Of a DNA stretch of 29,572 nucleotides, positions 18,764 through 29,572 are shown piece by piece. The notes beneath the pieces were generated by a model. That model had not been told where the DNA came from, made no database searches, and saw only the letters and a list, made by a program, of their open reading frames with translations. The stretch is from positions 11,879-41,450 of the forward strand of contig NW_019773837.1 of the NCBI RefSeq assembly GCF_001039355.2, given 5' to 3'. Position 1 is the stretch's first letter; the number at the start of each line of letters is the position of its first letter. The position numbers were made by a program, and so were the translations under genes. The stretch comes from Lingula anatina. Taxonomy: Eukaryota; Brachiopoda; Lingulata; Lingulida; Lingulidae.

Positions 18764-20194
18764 TAGGTAACGGAATAATGATCTAAAACAACTGGTGAAA
18801 TGTCCACTCGTTCAATTAAACAAATAACTTTAAAAATCCAATATGATTTCCTGGTCAGGGGTTAAATCTAGTACAGTAGTCAGTTGCCAAGGTTCGATGG
18901 CCAAGGTTTGAGACTGGTTTTTGGTGCATGACTTGGTGGTTGATATCAAAAAGATCTAAGGGAAATGTCAAGTACTTTGCGATTGAACTCTGAGGAAATG
19001 GCCGCGATGTTTCTGCGAAGGTTAAAAGGCGAATGATAGTAAATAGGTGCAAGGTTATGGAAAGGTCTGAAGGGATCAACAGATAACAAGGTGCATTGAG
19101 GTTGTAAAGTTGGAAAAGTGCAGTGGACAATTTATCTTCGTCTATTTTCTGAAATAAGACTGGACTTGATTGCACTATCCTTTGCTCTGTGTTTGCATGT
19201 ATTTTTTGTTGAGAGGGGTTCATTGAAGACTGCTCATTTTAAAGTATATTTGTTAGGGATGATAATGGATTAACATTATGTGATGTATTTTTATGAAAAA
19301 TTTATCCACAATGAAATTATGAATTAAAAAATAGCCCAAAAGGAATAAGTGAATTTAGTGAAAAAAAAAGTAAAAATAAAACAGGCACATGTGCACACAA
19401 ATTTAATTGCAATAAGGTATTGCCGAGATAACACTGTCCCAAATGGATGTATTATGTGCCTAATGAAAGATAGATGTGCGAGCAGATTGTGTGCTTGTAT
19501 TCTGTTGCGTTTGGCATAATTTATATATTTAAACTTCATCAAGAGATGAGTTTTGAAGGTTGTCAGGCACGTAGTTGAGCTAATTCATTTATGTACTATA
19601 CAGATGCCTTTTTAAAATATTTCTGTTTCTTTGTATGGACCTGTTGTCTGTCAATCAATAGAGGATAACTATGATTGTCATGACATTGATTATCTTTGAG
19701 TCGCATGTCACATTAAATTTCCATTAACAGACATAATAAGCACAGAAATATATCTAAAAATTTGTGTATGCTTCACTGGAAAAGTGGCCTGTGTAATAAT
19801 GGGGCACAGGAGTGGCAAAGATCTTTCAGGGGCCAGATATAATATGTGCACTAAGGAGTAATCAAGATGTTTGTGCTCTGGAATGCTATCCAAATTACCT
19901 TAACCAGGTTATAATTCCTTATTTCTGAGCAATTAACTTCTGTTTGCATTCAGTGCCAATAGATCTGCAAGCTGTACCTTTTGCTTAGTTAGGTCCATGA
20001 CTTGGCAATTTACGATGGAATTGAAATTTTTTTAAAACGGATTTTTAAGGATATTTTACAGGCTGATGGTAGATCTTTAATACTGTAGATTAAATCTGGA
20101 ATTTTTAAACAGATTGTTACCAAAAGCACATAATATTATAGGATAAAAATGGGGTTGTAATAGGATAGTAGCACTAGTTGAACCTGCCTCACAC

Positions 20195-20199
<5 letters not shown>
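18764..20199. other. intron stretch, no recognisable gene
   Basis: A 122-codon minus-strand open frame (19223-18855) lies in less AT-rich sequence but resembles no family I know and has no supporting signals. The remainder is AT-rich. Confidence 0.45.

Positions 20200-20236
<37 letters not shown>
20200..20236. repeat. (AC)n microsatellite
   Basis: About 18 AC units. An AT-rich TATATATG-type patch follows at 20310-20350. Confidence 0.95.
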
Positions 20237-20238
<2 letters not shown>

Positions 20239-22889
20239 TTATATGTTATATCTGTACTATGTAACACTGCTGCATAAAGTGATATAAACATACATAACAA
20301 CGATAATATGCATACACATACACTATATATATGTGCATATATATGTATAATTACAACATAGTAAAATTTACATACATGCGGCCTGTATTGATTATGCCAG
20401 TGAGATCAACCGAGTATCCTAGATGGTCCGGTCAATCTCTGCCCCAGTGTTTAAGAAACAAGATGAAGGCTGACTTAATGCCCATTGATTTTTGTATCAA
20501 GGGTTTTCATCTTCAGTGGCCGACTCTTAAGTGTGTGCAGTGTTTTGCGATCAATGATAGGATAGCAGAGGTTTTCTCTTAATGAGGTTCCAGGAATGAA
20601 ATCAGAGGCTGAAGTGATGAAGTTCAACAGAGTTAAGAGTTTGACTTTTTTTGACTTAAAAAAGAAAAAAACAGACAAGCAAACAAACAAAAACAGATGT
20701 TTTTGCAGGTGGGAAGCCCTCTTTAAGGAAAGGAAACAAAAACAAAATGTGCAATCTTTTAAGATACTGGTATAAAAATACATTTTACTATTTATTAACT
20801 AAAACCTGATATTATTAGAATTGGAGAAATGGACAATTTTTTCATGAGTTAACATACATTAAAAAAAAAAGATTAATTGATAAAAACAACATTTTAAGTG
20901 GCCAAACACATATGCTTTCATAGAAATGATTATAAACAATTTCTGAAATGAACTATTCATCAGTGATATGAACTGCAGTCAAGTGGTCAGAAATAATTAT
21001 TGAATGGATTTTTTGTCTCTCTTAGACATGTCGTACTTGGGGGAATATTTCAATATTTGATTTTGAAATTGACAGCAGATGGTTGTTTTAAGACTCAGAG
21101 ATTAAAATCATTGTTCGTTCATTATATTTCCAAACTGATACTTTTTTATGATAATGTAGGAAAAATGAGACAAAGGGATGCATCCTCATGTTTATCTCCA
21201 TCTTGGAACATTTGATCCTATTTTTCTGCATAGCCGTGTTGTCATCTTATGCGAACAACATCCATAATGCATGCGTAGCACCTAATAGCTCAATTGCAGT
21301 CAGTTGAAAGTTGAGACTTGACTGCTGGCTTTGGGTTCATTGCCCTTTTTTGTCATTTTGAAACACGAGAGTGTGAGAAACTGGAAATATCTAGGCCAGA
21401 AGAGGTAAAAAATCATGAATAAAAAAGTTTTAAAAAAAGATGAATACATAGGATTTGGTCGGGGGCAATGGAACATTTAAGAAAAGTTTCATATACAAAA
21501 TGTATTTAAATATGCATAAGTTGACACTCCTTGGTTATGATAGGCATATTTTTAAGTCACCCAATTATAGCTCTTTTATCAGTAAATCCAGATAGCTACT
21601 AGTATGATTGAAGAAAATGACCTAGTCCACTCTGTGCGTCTGTTCCGTTGCATGCCAGTTACTTCATTTTCGTATCTGCATATGAGCACGCTGCTCAGAT
21701 CCAGACATTCAGTGACATGTTGATTGACGTTTACTGAACCAATCACAAATAAAAGAGCATGTGGTCATCTGGATTTCATGTGTCCATAGGAAAGCTTTTG
21801 ACTGGGGGAGGGGGGGCATTCCCAATGATACTTATGTACTTGGCTGACTATATGCTCCGATGGGACTCTCACTGCAACCAAACCAACTGGATGACACACC
21901 TCGAGCAACTAGGGAGTGTTTAACTTTTGCTTGGGCTAGACTTTGTTTTGTGTGCGACCGAAAACACACAGAAGTTTAAACTTCAGTCAAACTCTGCATA
22001 AGTTCAGGGGGGATAAGAGGACAAAAACGATGAAGATTTAAATATGAAAAAGCTAGATCATAATGTTAGGCAAGTCTAGTCCTGCGAATTGCAGATTTTT
22101 TTAAAATTTTGATTGAAAAGCAATATTTTTTTTGAGAATGTTGCCCCAATAGAAGTAATTTTTACACTCAGTGCCCTTTAATAAAGGACGTTCAGGGTTA
22201 ATCTCTCTTTATTATGCTCCTGTGCCTGGAGAAGGATATTAATGATAAGACTAGGGATGGAAGATAAATCGGAAGTTCCATTTTCCCTGAGAGAGGTGCA
22301 TTGGGGATGACCTTTTGTAGCTAATTAAGGTGTTATCTAACAGTACCACTTTCATCCTGTAGATATGGAAATTCTAAAGATAGCAGTATAAAATCTGCAT
22401 TGAACTGTGCGAATTTGATGGCATGTGTTTCGATGGGATAAGACCTGTCTTGTCTGGCAATTGAATGGATAGAAAAGCAATAAAGTTCAAATAAAACCTA
22501 TAATACTCTAATAAAATGACTGGCTTAATGAATTTGCAAATCTTGGCAATCTTCCGAAAGACGTCTTGTTTAATTTCATCCAGATGTAGCACTGGAATTA
22601 ACAGTTTAATTAGTTGTATGTTTGTAAGAGAACACATTTTAAACAGAGTTGTTAATTGTTAATTGCAAAACAAAATAGTGACTGTGATCGAGTACTTTGC
22701 AATATTTTTCATCAATTTGGAAGTGATTTTTCTAGGCCAGCTGGTAAAAACTGTAGATAACATACTGGGCTCACTCTTACGAAAAAATCTTTAAGCCAAA
22801 ATTCTGGACATTTTAATGTCAAACTAAGTATTGAACAAGATCAAAGACAGAAAGACATTTTACATTTTATTTTCTCCTAGCCAAATAGG
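20237..22889. other. intron stretch, no recognisable gene
   Basis: Mostly AT-rich. Two sub-stretches (about 20390-20640 and 22190-22640) have a more mixed composition and short regulatory-looking words such as TAATTAAG next to TTATCT at 22322-22338. They are candidate non-coding regulatory DNA only. A G-rich GGGGGAGGGGGGG lies near 21804. Confidence 0.4.
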
Positions 22890-22922
22890 GATTATTATTA
22901 TTGTTATTATTATTATTATTAT
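22890..22922. repeat. (ATT)n microsatellite
   Basis: About 11 ATT units with one TTG interruption. Confidence 0.95.
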
Positions 22923-23160
22923 ACTAGCCCATGGACCTTGATTTGCACAAGCTCGAAAATGTAGACAACTGCCAAGATATAATTTAGATATACCACCAGG
23001 CGACGAGGTGTAACTGATTAATATGATTGTGAAGCATGCTTAGATGTCACACACACCTTGATGGTGGGTGCTGCATCTCATTTGTACCGTGACCGTGTAG
23101 AGAAGCAAAAAAAAAAAAAAAAACAGACCCAAATATGGCGGAACTCACATTTATATGTGA

Positions 23161-23328
23161 CAGGGGCGGATCCAGAGATATTTTCTGACAGTCTTCCAAA
23201 TTATCTTTGTTGATCCATCCACCATTTTTGACCGTCTTCCGACAGAAAAAATTAGATACCCGTCAATGTAAACATGAAATTTTGACCGTCTTCCGGAAGA
23301 CCCAGAAGACGGCCTAAATCCGCCTCTG
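23161..23328. mobile_element. 168 bp TIR element (CAGGGGCGGATCC ends), TGTGA flanks
   Basis: The left end CAGGGGCGGATCCAG and the inverted right end CAGAGGCGGATTTAG match at 12 of 15 positions. TGTGA is found directly outside both ends (23156-23160 and 23329-23333), which looks like a 5 bp target duplication. Internally GAC(A/C)GTCTTCC occurs three times (near 23187, 23231 and 23284). It has no coding capacity. The termini resemble short CAGGGGCGGATC-type elements common in animal genomes; superfamily is not settled, since hAT would predict an 8 bp duplication. Confidence 0.75.
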
Positions 23329-23415
23329 TGTGACATGTATGTTTGTTGATACACAGTATTTGAGTCTTGTGCTCTCATTGTCCACAGTAGTGTAATTTTT
23401 GATGAGGTTGTTGGA

Positions 23416-23486
<71 letters not shown>
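23416..23486. repeat. (GT)n(GA)n microsatellite
   Basis: About 36 bases of GT with one AT interruption, followed by about 36 bases of GA. A 17-A run is at about 23107-23123. Confidence 0.95.
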
Positions 23487-23488
<2 letters not shown>

Positions 23489-25683
23489 ATATAAGTAGAC
23501 CAATATGGGTGTGATCTCTTACCATAAGTTTGTTTTGTTTGTACTGCAGCAATTTTTCTTTCTTTTGTAAAAAAATACTTCCAATTTATTCAATTTCTCA
23601 TCAAGACTTTGTTTACAATTCAGATATTGTATTTTGATTTAATAACAGCTTCAAATACATGCGCTTAAAAACATGCTGGTCCCAATAATACCAAGAGAGT
23701 TGGGTTGTAATTACATACATTTCATTTCTGAAGGATAATATATTAACTTGGGATATGTTTTTAATTACACTTTCAATGCGCTGATGAATTGTGATTAGAT
23801 TTGTTGGATAATTTGCCAGAATAGGGAGAGTGCTAGAGGGACTCGGCGATGAAGAATTACCAGGGAGCATTTTGTTTTGCTGATTTTGTCCACCCTGAAA
23901 AAGAGTCGTGCCGATGTTATTGATAAGCTTTACCTGGATTGCATTTTTAAATGTCACTAAACAAAGAAATACCTGGATAAGAAGGGAAATTGTTAGGATA
24001 GGTCAGCAAAGTTAAAGTGCTCACCATTTTAAACAAATGTGTCACCTGGACCATGTTAAATGAGATGCTTTAGTTAATGAATGTGAAAGCTAGCTTCTGT
24101 CTGAATCTAGAATCCTTATTACCATAAGACATTGGAAGCTTTACTAGTGCAGATGTTTAAATATTGGGAAAGGAAACCTTAATTCTAGTTTATCCATCAG
24201 TTTTTGTGTGAATTAGACTGAATAACTGTGAAAAGTGTGTCAGGTAAAAAGTATGGCATTACATTTATATGATTAAAGTAAAAATAACAGTACTTCATTC
24301 TGTCACTTGTGTCCAAATTTTAAAAAAAAATACAAGGAAGGAATAGTTCATATTTGATTTTTTAAAACAGAACATTTATGTTAGGGATTGGCAAAATGCA
24401 ATATTCAAGTGATTATTTTTTGCCTACAGTACTTTTTTGGTTATTTTTATCATTCATTCATTAGGAAGGCTGTCAAAGAGATTCTTGAGGTAGGCAGATG
24501 AGTAAAGCTGTCGGTCTTGTGACTTATCCATCCTTAAGATAGCCAGTTTAGAGGTCTTAATTGGGTGTTTCATCTTAATTAGTCCATCAGATTTAAGACT
24601 CTAAATCACTTTGTGGGGTTGTTCTTTAAAAAAGCATTTTCATTTATAAGGAAGTCTTATTTATTTCTCCATTTTTCATTCTCTATAATGAGATTTGATG
24701 TTTTGGATAGCGGTAGGGGATCATGTAATAAGATTCAACAATATAATTTATTTCCATCAGAAGTCATGTTTTACTTTCCTGTACTTGATTTATGGCCATT
24801 AGTCAAACCTTTTCCAATCATTGAGGAAAAATATATTTTCCCATAAGTACAGAAGAACTTCTAAGTAGACAGACCACTAGAAAAAAAAAAAAGAGCCAAA
24901 AAATTTGTTGCCTTACTTTTGGGGTTTGAATTTCCATATTTGGGGGCTTTGTCTCCCTAACTCCCATATCTTATTTGATTCACTGCCCTTTGGCGTTTCA
25001 GAGCACTTGTGGTAACTTGCCTCTTCCTAGCATGCAATTTCCATTACTATGTCGACTTGGAAATAGCACAGTCATAATGTTAGTTAGATATGAGCTTTCA
25101 TTAAACATCAGACCCCCAGAAACTCAGGGTAAATGTGATGAAAAAAAAATTAAATCCATAAATGCATATTAGTACTCAATCAAATTCAATGTAAGTAGGC
25201 TGAAAACATGTCACTTTGTAAAACTTAAATATAATTGAAAAAAGTATTTCAATGAAATGGGTTGAAACCTTTTGATAAAGCCAGTTTTGCATGGAGTGGT
25301 GCAGGATTCTGGAAAATCTTATGTGTGGAATATCATGAAAGTAGGATTTTCAGATTTATTGATAATGATTTCTCAATAATTGGCAGCTTAAAGGTAATTA
25401 GTGCAGCGTGAAAGCCTTTCAGCATGACCACAGTATGTACTAGTATCTACTTCCAATTAGTATAGGTATCAACATTTTAAATAAGATTGATGGGGTTATG
25501 AACTTATTAACGTCATTAATTAAGTCATTAAGGACCTTGTGACATGTTTTCACCCGCCCTTTTTTTTACCCCGTGATGAACAGACACAAACGATACTTGT
25601 CGCTAGTTGGGTCCCTCTTCACTTTCAGTACAGACTGTACCTTAAAAAAATGAAGTAATTTTTTTAAGTAAACATCTCAATAT
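23487..25683. other. intron stretch with possible regulatory motif cluster
   Basis: AT-rich sequence. A 114-codon minus-strand open frame (23957-23613) is unrecognised and treated as chance. At 25512-25531 GTCATTAA occurs twice, separated by TTAA, forming a dense homeodomain/bZIP-like cluster. An exon-like segment (25002-25132) has weak splice-like edges but no cyclase similarity. Confidence 0.4.
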
Positions 25684-25830
25684 TGAAATGGTGTTTACCT
25701 CCAATATTTCGATGTCTAGCAGGACATTTTCATCAGGGAATGAGGCTATTTCAATATTAAGCTGTTGACTGAAGAAAAATGACTTCATTCTTATAACATA
25801 ACACAGCTGATGAAATTCTTCTCTGAGACT
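25684..25830. mobile_element. Penelope-like tail fragment, copy 2, with internal inversion
   Basis: It contains the same two blocks as 3487-3624. Block A (25697-25749, ACCTCCAATATTTCGATGTCT to GAATGAGGCTAT) is in the same orientation as at 3572-3624, but block B (25752-25823, CAATATTAAGCTGTTGACTG to GATGAAATTCTTCT) is inverted relative to the first copy. Reversing 25687-25749 restores the order and spacing of copy 1. The inverted words CAATATTGAAAT and ATTTCAATATT sit at the two edges, the likely cause of the rearrangement. No GIY-YIG or reverse transcriptase frame is attached. Confidence 0.6.
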
Positions 25831-27060
25831 ATAACTTGTTTATGATGTTGGATCAGTATACATGCACCTTTGCCACTGAGTGGGTGCTCCACATTGTATA
25901 GTTTCAGGTACATTAGTGGGAGATAGGTATGCAAATCTTAGAGTACTGTTGGAATAACAAGCCTGGGATATCAATTCAAGATGAAGGAACTGGCTGCAAT
26001 CAATACTATGTCTGATACATTAATTATCACTGATGGTCTAAGCTTCATTGCCTCTCTGGGATGATAAATAGTTCTGCTGGGGAGACCTTCCAACCATTTT
26101 CTATGAAGGTGTGTGTGTGTGTGTGTGCGCGCGCACGCACGTGTGTGAGTAGGTGTGTGGGTGTTTGAATGTGTGCATGTGTATTTATATCCAGTTTTTC
26201 ACAAATAACAGAGACCCATTTGCTTGCCTGCTCACAAATCTGAAAGTTTTCTTGACGTAGGAATGTTTAAATATTGGAAAAGGAGACCTTATTTCCAGTA
26301 AACATAATAAAAGAAGGGCTTCACTTCTTCTGTTTCACTTGGAACATCTTGATGAATGTCTTACATATATGCTTTGTTTCTACTTGCCTTGTTGGGGGTA
26401 TGGCCAATGTAGGGGTGTTGAAAATATGCAGAATATTTTATTTGTGTTGCCCGTGAAAACATAAAGTATACAGTGCACTCTAACGCTAATTCTCTATAAA
26501 ATAGTCAAAATCAGTTGTATGTGGTTCTTGTGCCATTGGAAAAAGATGGTCATATTTGATATGAAATAATTCTGATTTCTCCTGTGTTCCGATGTCACCA
26601 AAATGCACTATTTATTTATTTTTTTTACAAAATTTCCTTTGGGGTAGGACCCCTTACCCACCAAACACTGCATGTGTCTGTCTTGTGAGAGTTTTTGTAG
26701 GCATGCCTTTGTCAAATTGGGTGTTTGCCTGTGAACGTTCATGTTAAAATGTGTGTGTGCATGGATGCATGAAAGAGAGAGAGAAAAAGAGTGAGAGTTA
26801 TGGAGAGAAAGATAGAGAGAGAAATATTATACTATTTCCTGTCTATACTGTACATGAAAACCACATTTCCAAGATCCTGCACCCTGCTGATCATAACTGC
26901 TTTCCACTTAGTAGCAGTGTGTGTATGCTATATTTTTAGAATGTCTGTATAGTAAAAAAGACAGTGGGTGTGTTAATCTATAAATATAGTGTAACCAAAT
27001 ACATGTAGTAGACTGTTAGGATATGTTCACAATGAATCTATCGTATTAGTGACTGCACAC
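25831..27060. other. intron stretch with GT/GC and GA microsatellites
   Basis: A GT run passing into GCGCGCACGCAC and back to GTGTG lies at 26108-26150, and a GA-rich patch at 26771-26822. A poly-T tract is followed by GGGGTAGGACCCCTTACCC near 26641. No gene is recognised; small open frames here are accidental. Confidence 0.6.
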
Positions 27061-27279
27061 TAAGACCCCATTCCTATAGATATTTAGATCGATCTATCCT
27101 CCCTGGGGAGTCTCACTAGATTGGTGTCAGCTTAACAGGCTTAAATGTCTGTCCCGCCTACTAAAAGCTGTATTAAAGGGGGTAATTAACTATGGTGCAC
27201 GCTCGGCTGACTGCAATTTAGCTTGAACTCCCAGGGAGTTAGGTCGATCTTAATCTAAATCTCTGGGAATGCACTCTTA
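27061..27279 (+). mobile_element. 220 bp foldback MITE, copy 3
   Basis: The same body as copies 1 and 2, in the orientation of copy 1. The left end is TAAGACCCCATTCCTATAGAT and the right end is TCTCTGGGAATGCACTCTTA. The edges read TAA on the left and TTA on the right, that is, inverted instead of identical. The trinucleotide may therefore belong to the TIR in this copy or have mutated since insertion. It carries a small insertion before the GGGGGTAAT box. Confidence 0.8.
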
Positions 27280-27285
27280 CTCTAT

Positions 27286-27443
27286 GGGGACTATCACTGA
27301 ATACAATCAGATTAACATAGTACCCCGTCTCCCTTAAACTTGTTTCCAATGTACTCATATAATCAACAATTTTTCTGTATTCTACTCAGTGCCAGGAAAA
27401 AACGTGTTTTATTGTTAATCTGATTGCATTCAGCAAGAGTCCT
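27286..27443. mobile_element. 157 bp TIR element directly beside MITE copy 3
   Basis: The inverted pair 27298-27317 and 27413-27432 matches at 19 of 20 positions (TGAATACAATCAGATTAACA). Weaker similarity extends outward over GGACT...CTGAAT, giving TIRs of about 30 bp around a 95 bp centre. No clear target duplication can be read. It lies only 7-10 bp from the MITE. Confidence 0.65.
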
Positions 27444-28375
27444 GTTGTAGCTTGTATGATAGTGTAGCTTGTATGTGAATGAATCCTTAATCTATAGAGA
27501 ACACACTACTCACTTGGTCCTTTACTTAATATGTGTTTACGAGTATAAATATTGAGAGAGAAAACCGATTTCTGTTCCTTCTCAATACAGTGAATTTTGT
27601 CTTTACTAATATCTGTCTTGTATGTGCTAAAAATGGCTAATATGCTGCAGTTGAAATACCTTTGTGTGTGTGTTTGTGTGTGTGTGTATGTGTGTTTTTA
27701 TTGGATCAGACAGGAGTTCTGCATACATTATCATGTTGGTCTTGTGTCATTTTCAAATTGGTTTTTAACAATGCAAAGCCTTGTGTTATGTATCACTGTC
27801 TTAGTCTTTCTTTCAGATCTTTTGATTTTTCTTGGTAAAATTATGTTATTGAAGTAACGGCAGCCTTTTGGTCTCCCATTTCAGCAAAATCAATACTACT
27901 AAGAAATATTTTTTGTGTCCTTACAAGTGCTGAATGAGAAAAAGCCAATTATGCTTTATTAATGAAAATGGCTCTTATTCAATCATTTTTCTATTTGAAA
28001 TACAAAAATCAATCTTTTTTATAATTAAATTGGAAGACTCTTTCTTCTAAATATTATCATGTGTGATAACCTTGAACTCTTAAAAGCTATAGCTCTTTAC
28101 AGTAGGTCTCCAAGTTGATGGCAATATGGATCACTTGACAGAAGTCAAATTTTAGCTGAGATACAACACTTACAATATAGCACTGTATAATCAACCCCTA
28201 AAAACTGGCCGTGTTGAAAGTCAAGATTCATGGGGAAGAAGTAATAGCATCCCAGAAAGTGACCTTTTTTGTCACTGAAGTGCATCTGAAGATGCGCTTC
28301 ACTTGTGACTTGTGACATCTAAGCTTTGTACTTGTTATTTTAGAAAATTGATTAAGGTTTGCTTATCATAGGGAT
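27444..28375. other. intron stretch, (TG)n and otherwise nothing recognised
   Basis: An interrupted (TG)n tract is at 27663-27696. The remainder is AT-rich without coding or repeat signal. The open frame through the TG tract (27597-27857) is accidental. Confidence 0.55.
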
Positions 28376-28524
28376 CCAGTCTAATCTCCCTGTTGTCCCA
28401 CCCACTGATGTTAAACTAATTTCTCTTATTATGATAAGCTGACTGTAGAAGCCAATCTAATCTCCATGTTGTCCCACCCATTGCCACCATGATGTTAAAC
28501 TAATTTGTCTTATTATGATAAGCT
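28376..28524. repeat. two-copy tandem repeat of 65 and 73 bp
   Basis: 28376-28440 and 28452-28524 share CTAATCTCC.TGTTGTCCCACCCA, then GATGTTAAACTAATTT.TCTTATTATGATAAGCT. The second copy has a GCCACCAT-type insertion of 8 bp. An inverted GCTTATCATA lies just left of the first copy. Confidence 0.85.
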
Positions 28525-29083
28525 CCTCATAAGCTCACCACTATTTAATAAAGGTAAGTGTGTATTTTGATTGGATCTCTATGTTGAGAAACCAATTTCC
28601 CTCAGTTTGCTAAGATATTTCTTACAAAATAAGGCTGCCATAGCCTGAAAGAAAGGGCGACCTTACTCATGAAGTCATGAGGCTGTTATAGAATTTTCCT
28701 CGCAGGTATTTTTCCAGTTGCATTAGATTATTCCTACATCCAAATTTAATAGGGGTTAACATTACTTATGGTGTCAGGGGATTGAACTCCAAAGCTTGGG
28801 GAATCTGGAATTTGGGAGATAAAATACAATAACGGAACCTATAATACTTGGGTTAAAAAGGTGGGATGTCATCATGTATTTGTGTTTGACAATCTGAAGA
28901 GAAGATATTCATCTTGCTTTTAAAGTGAACTGATAGGGATAATGGGGTACCTTGTTTGCTGTGTTTTTTTGCATAGTTCAAGGGATAAGAGGGAGACTTG
29001 ACAAAAAAGAAAAAAGTTTTCACTCTCTTTTTCCTCTTTTACCTGTGTACTAGTACCTAACTATCCACAGGCTCATATTTTGT
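28525..29083. other. intron stretch, nothing recognised
   Basis: Unique AT-rich sequence before the minisatellite, with no coding or repeat signal. Confidence 0.5.
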
Positions 29084-29460
29084 CCCAACTGTCCATGGGT
29101 TCTTACCCACGTACCCCCTCTCACCTACACACTCAACCATTTGCTTTCACCCATCATCTCACCCATGTGGTCAACCACCCAAATAACCAACCTCCCATGT
29201 GCTTTCACCCGTCTACCCACTGTCAACCAGATGAACCATCCAAATACCCAACCACCCATTTGCTTTCATCCAGCTACCCACCCTTACCCACATGGTCAAC
29301 CACCCATATACTAGTACCCAACCACCTATTTGCTTTCTTCCAGCTACCCACCCACACCCACATGGTCAACCACCCATATATCTAACCTCCCATATGCTTT
29401 CACCCATCTACCCACCCTTACCCACATGGTCAACCACCGTGTACTTTCATCCATCCATGC
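29084..29460. repeat. CCCACC-rich minisatellite, ~58-70 bp units
   Basis: Degenerate units built from TGCTTTCAYCCA, CTACCCACCC, TTACCCACATGGTCAACCACCC and an A/T-rich link. The GCTTTC word recurs at about 29143, 29201, 29262, 29332 and 29396, giving spacings of 58, 61, 70 and 64. The strand is strongly asymmetric (few G). The frames through it translate into His/Pro/Thr-rich repeats and are not credible proteins. Confidence 0.9.
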
Positions 29461-29572
29461 AATCATTCACCATCCCTTACTAAATTCAACAGGTCTACTT
29501 TTTATATGTGTTTAAAAATCCACCATACATATATATATAAATAAATATTTTAACTGTAGTTCAAACAGTGTA

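Noticed and set aside
18855-19223. 122-codon minus-strand open frame
   Set aside because: No recognisable family, domain, membrane segment or splice context; it lies in a presumed intron.
23151-23552. 133-codon minus-strand open frame
   Set aside because: Made of the 168 bp TIR element and the GT/GA microsatellite; the Ser-Leu and Thr-His repeats are translation of simple sequence.
23613-23957. 114-codon minus-strand open frame
   Set aside because: Unrecognised, AT-rich, no supporting signal.
25002-25132. Possible next cyclase exon between an acceptor-like TTTCAG and a CAG|GGTAAA
   Set aside because: The donor is poor and the encoded residues do not resemble the end of C1a or any cyclase segment.
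25807-25813. CTGATGA core resembling a hammerhead ribozyme, known from Penelope-like elements
   Set aside because: No stem II followed by the required CGAAA at the right distance. The CTGATAGACATCGAAA of the neighbouring block also lacks a proper CUGAUGA and stem II.
29080-29515. Overlapping 60-100 codon frames at the right edge
   Set aside because: All three frames are open because the minisatellite lacks stop codons; the His/Pro/Thr text is repeat translation.

Overview
This is animal nuclear DNA, AT-rich and gene-poor. It has one recognisable protein-coding exon set among introns, microsatellites and many degenerate mobile elements. The exon has splice sites, a Kozak-like start and a metazoan membrane adenylyl cyclase sequence. 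Repeat families with CCTCCGCCAAGG ends, a Penelope-type GIY-YIG fragment, foldback DNA and strong apparent allelic divergence suggest a marine invertebrate. A deuterostome such as an echinoderm is my best guess, but that is inference.

Layout. Positions 44-5944 hold a large foldback-like element. It has about 1.4 kb inverted arms, each built from three roughly 365 bp tandem subunits plus an outer end domain, and TTAA occurs at both outer edges. Its centre (about 1450-4610) contains a CCTCCGCC-ended repeat, a stretch of broken minus-strand reading frames, a Penelope-like element tail, an open GIY-YIG endonuclease reading frame and a 220 bp MITE. Positions 5945-9326 are unique sequence with microsatellites, a CpG-richer part (about 6380-7620) and a G-rich tract. 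Positions 9327-13336 are a diverged tandem duplication of about 1.9 kb. A single N follows the first copy directly, so it probably represents two haplotypes placed in series.

The gene. Positions 14825-16321 are one exon of an ADCY9-type adenylyl cyclase on the + strand. It has a 62 nt 5'UTR portion with a 9-codon uORF, then 478 complete codons covering the N-terminus, six membrane spans and most of the C1a catalytic domain. It ends at a phase-1 donor. The rest of the enzyme (end of C1a, second membrane block, C2) was not found before 29572, so positions 16322-29572 appear to be intron.

The intron carries two more copies of the 220 bp MITE, a 38 bp-stem hairpin, a 225 bp perfect-length duplication split by a second single N, a short TIR element with TGTGA flanks, a second Penelope-like tail with an internal micro-inversion, a second small TIR element, several microsatellites and a CCCACC-rich minisatellite at the right edge. 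No rRNA, tRNA or CRISPR array was seen.
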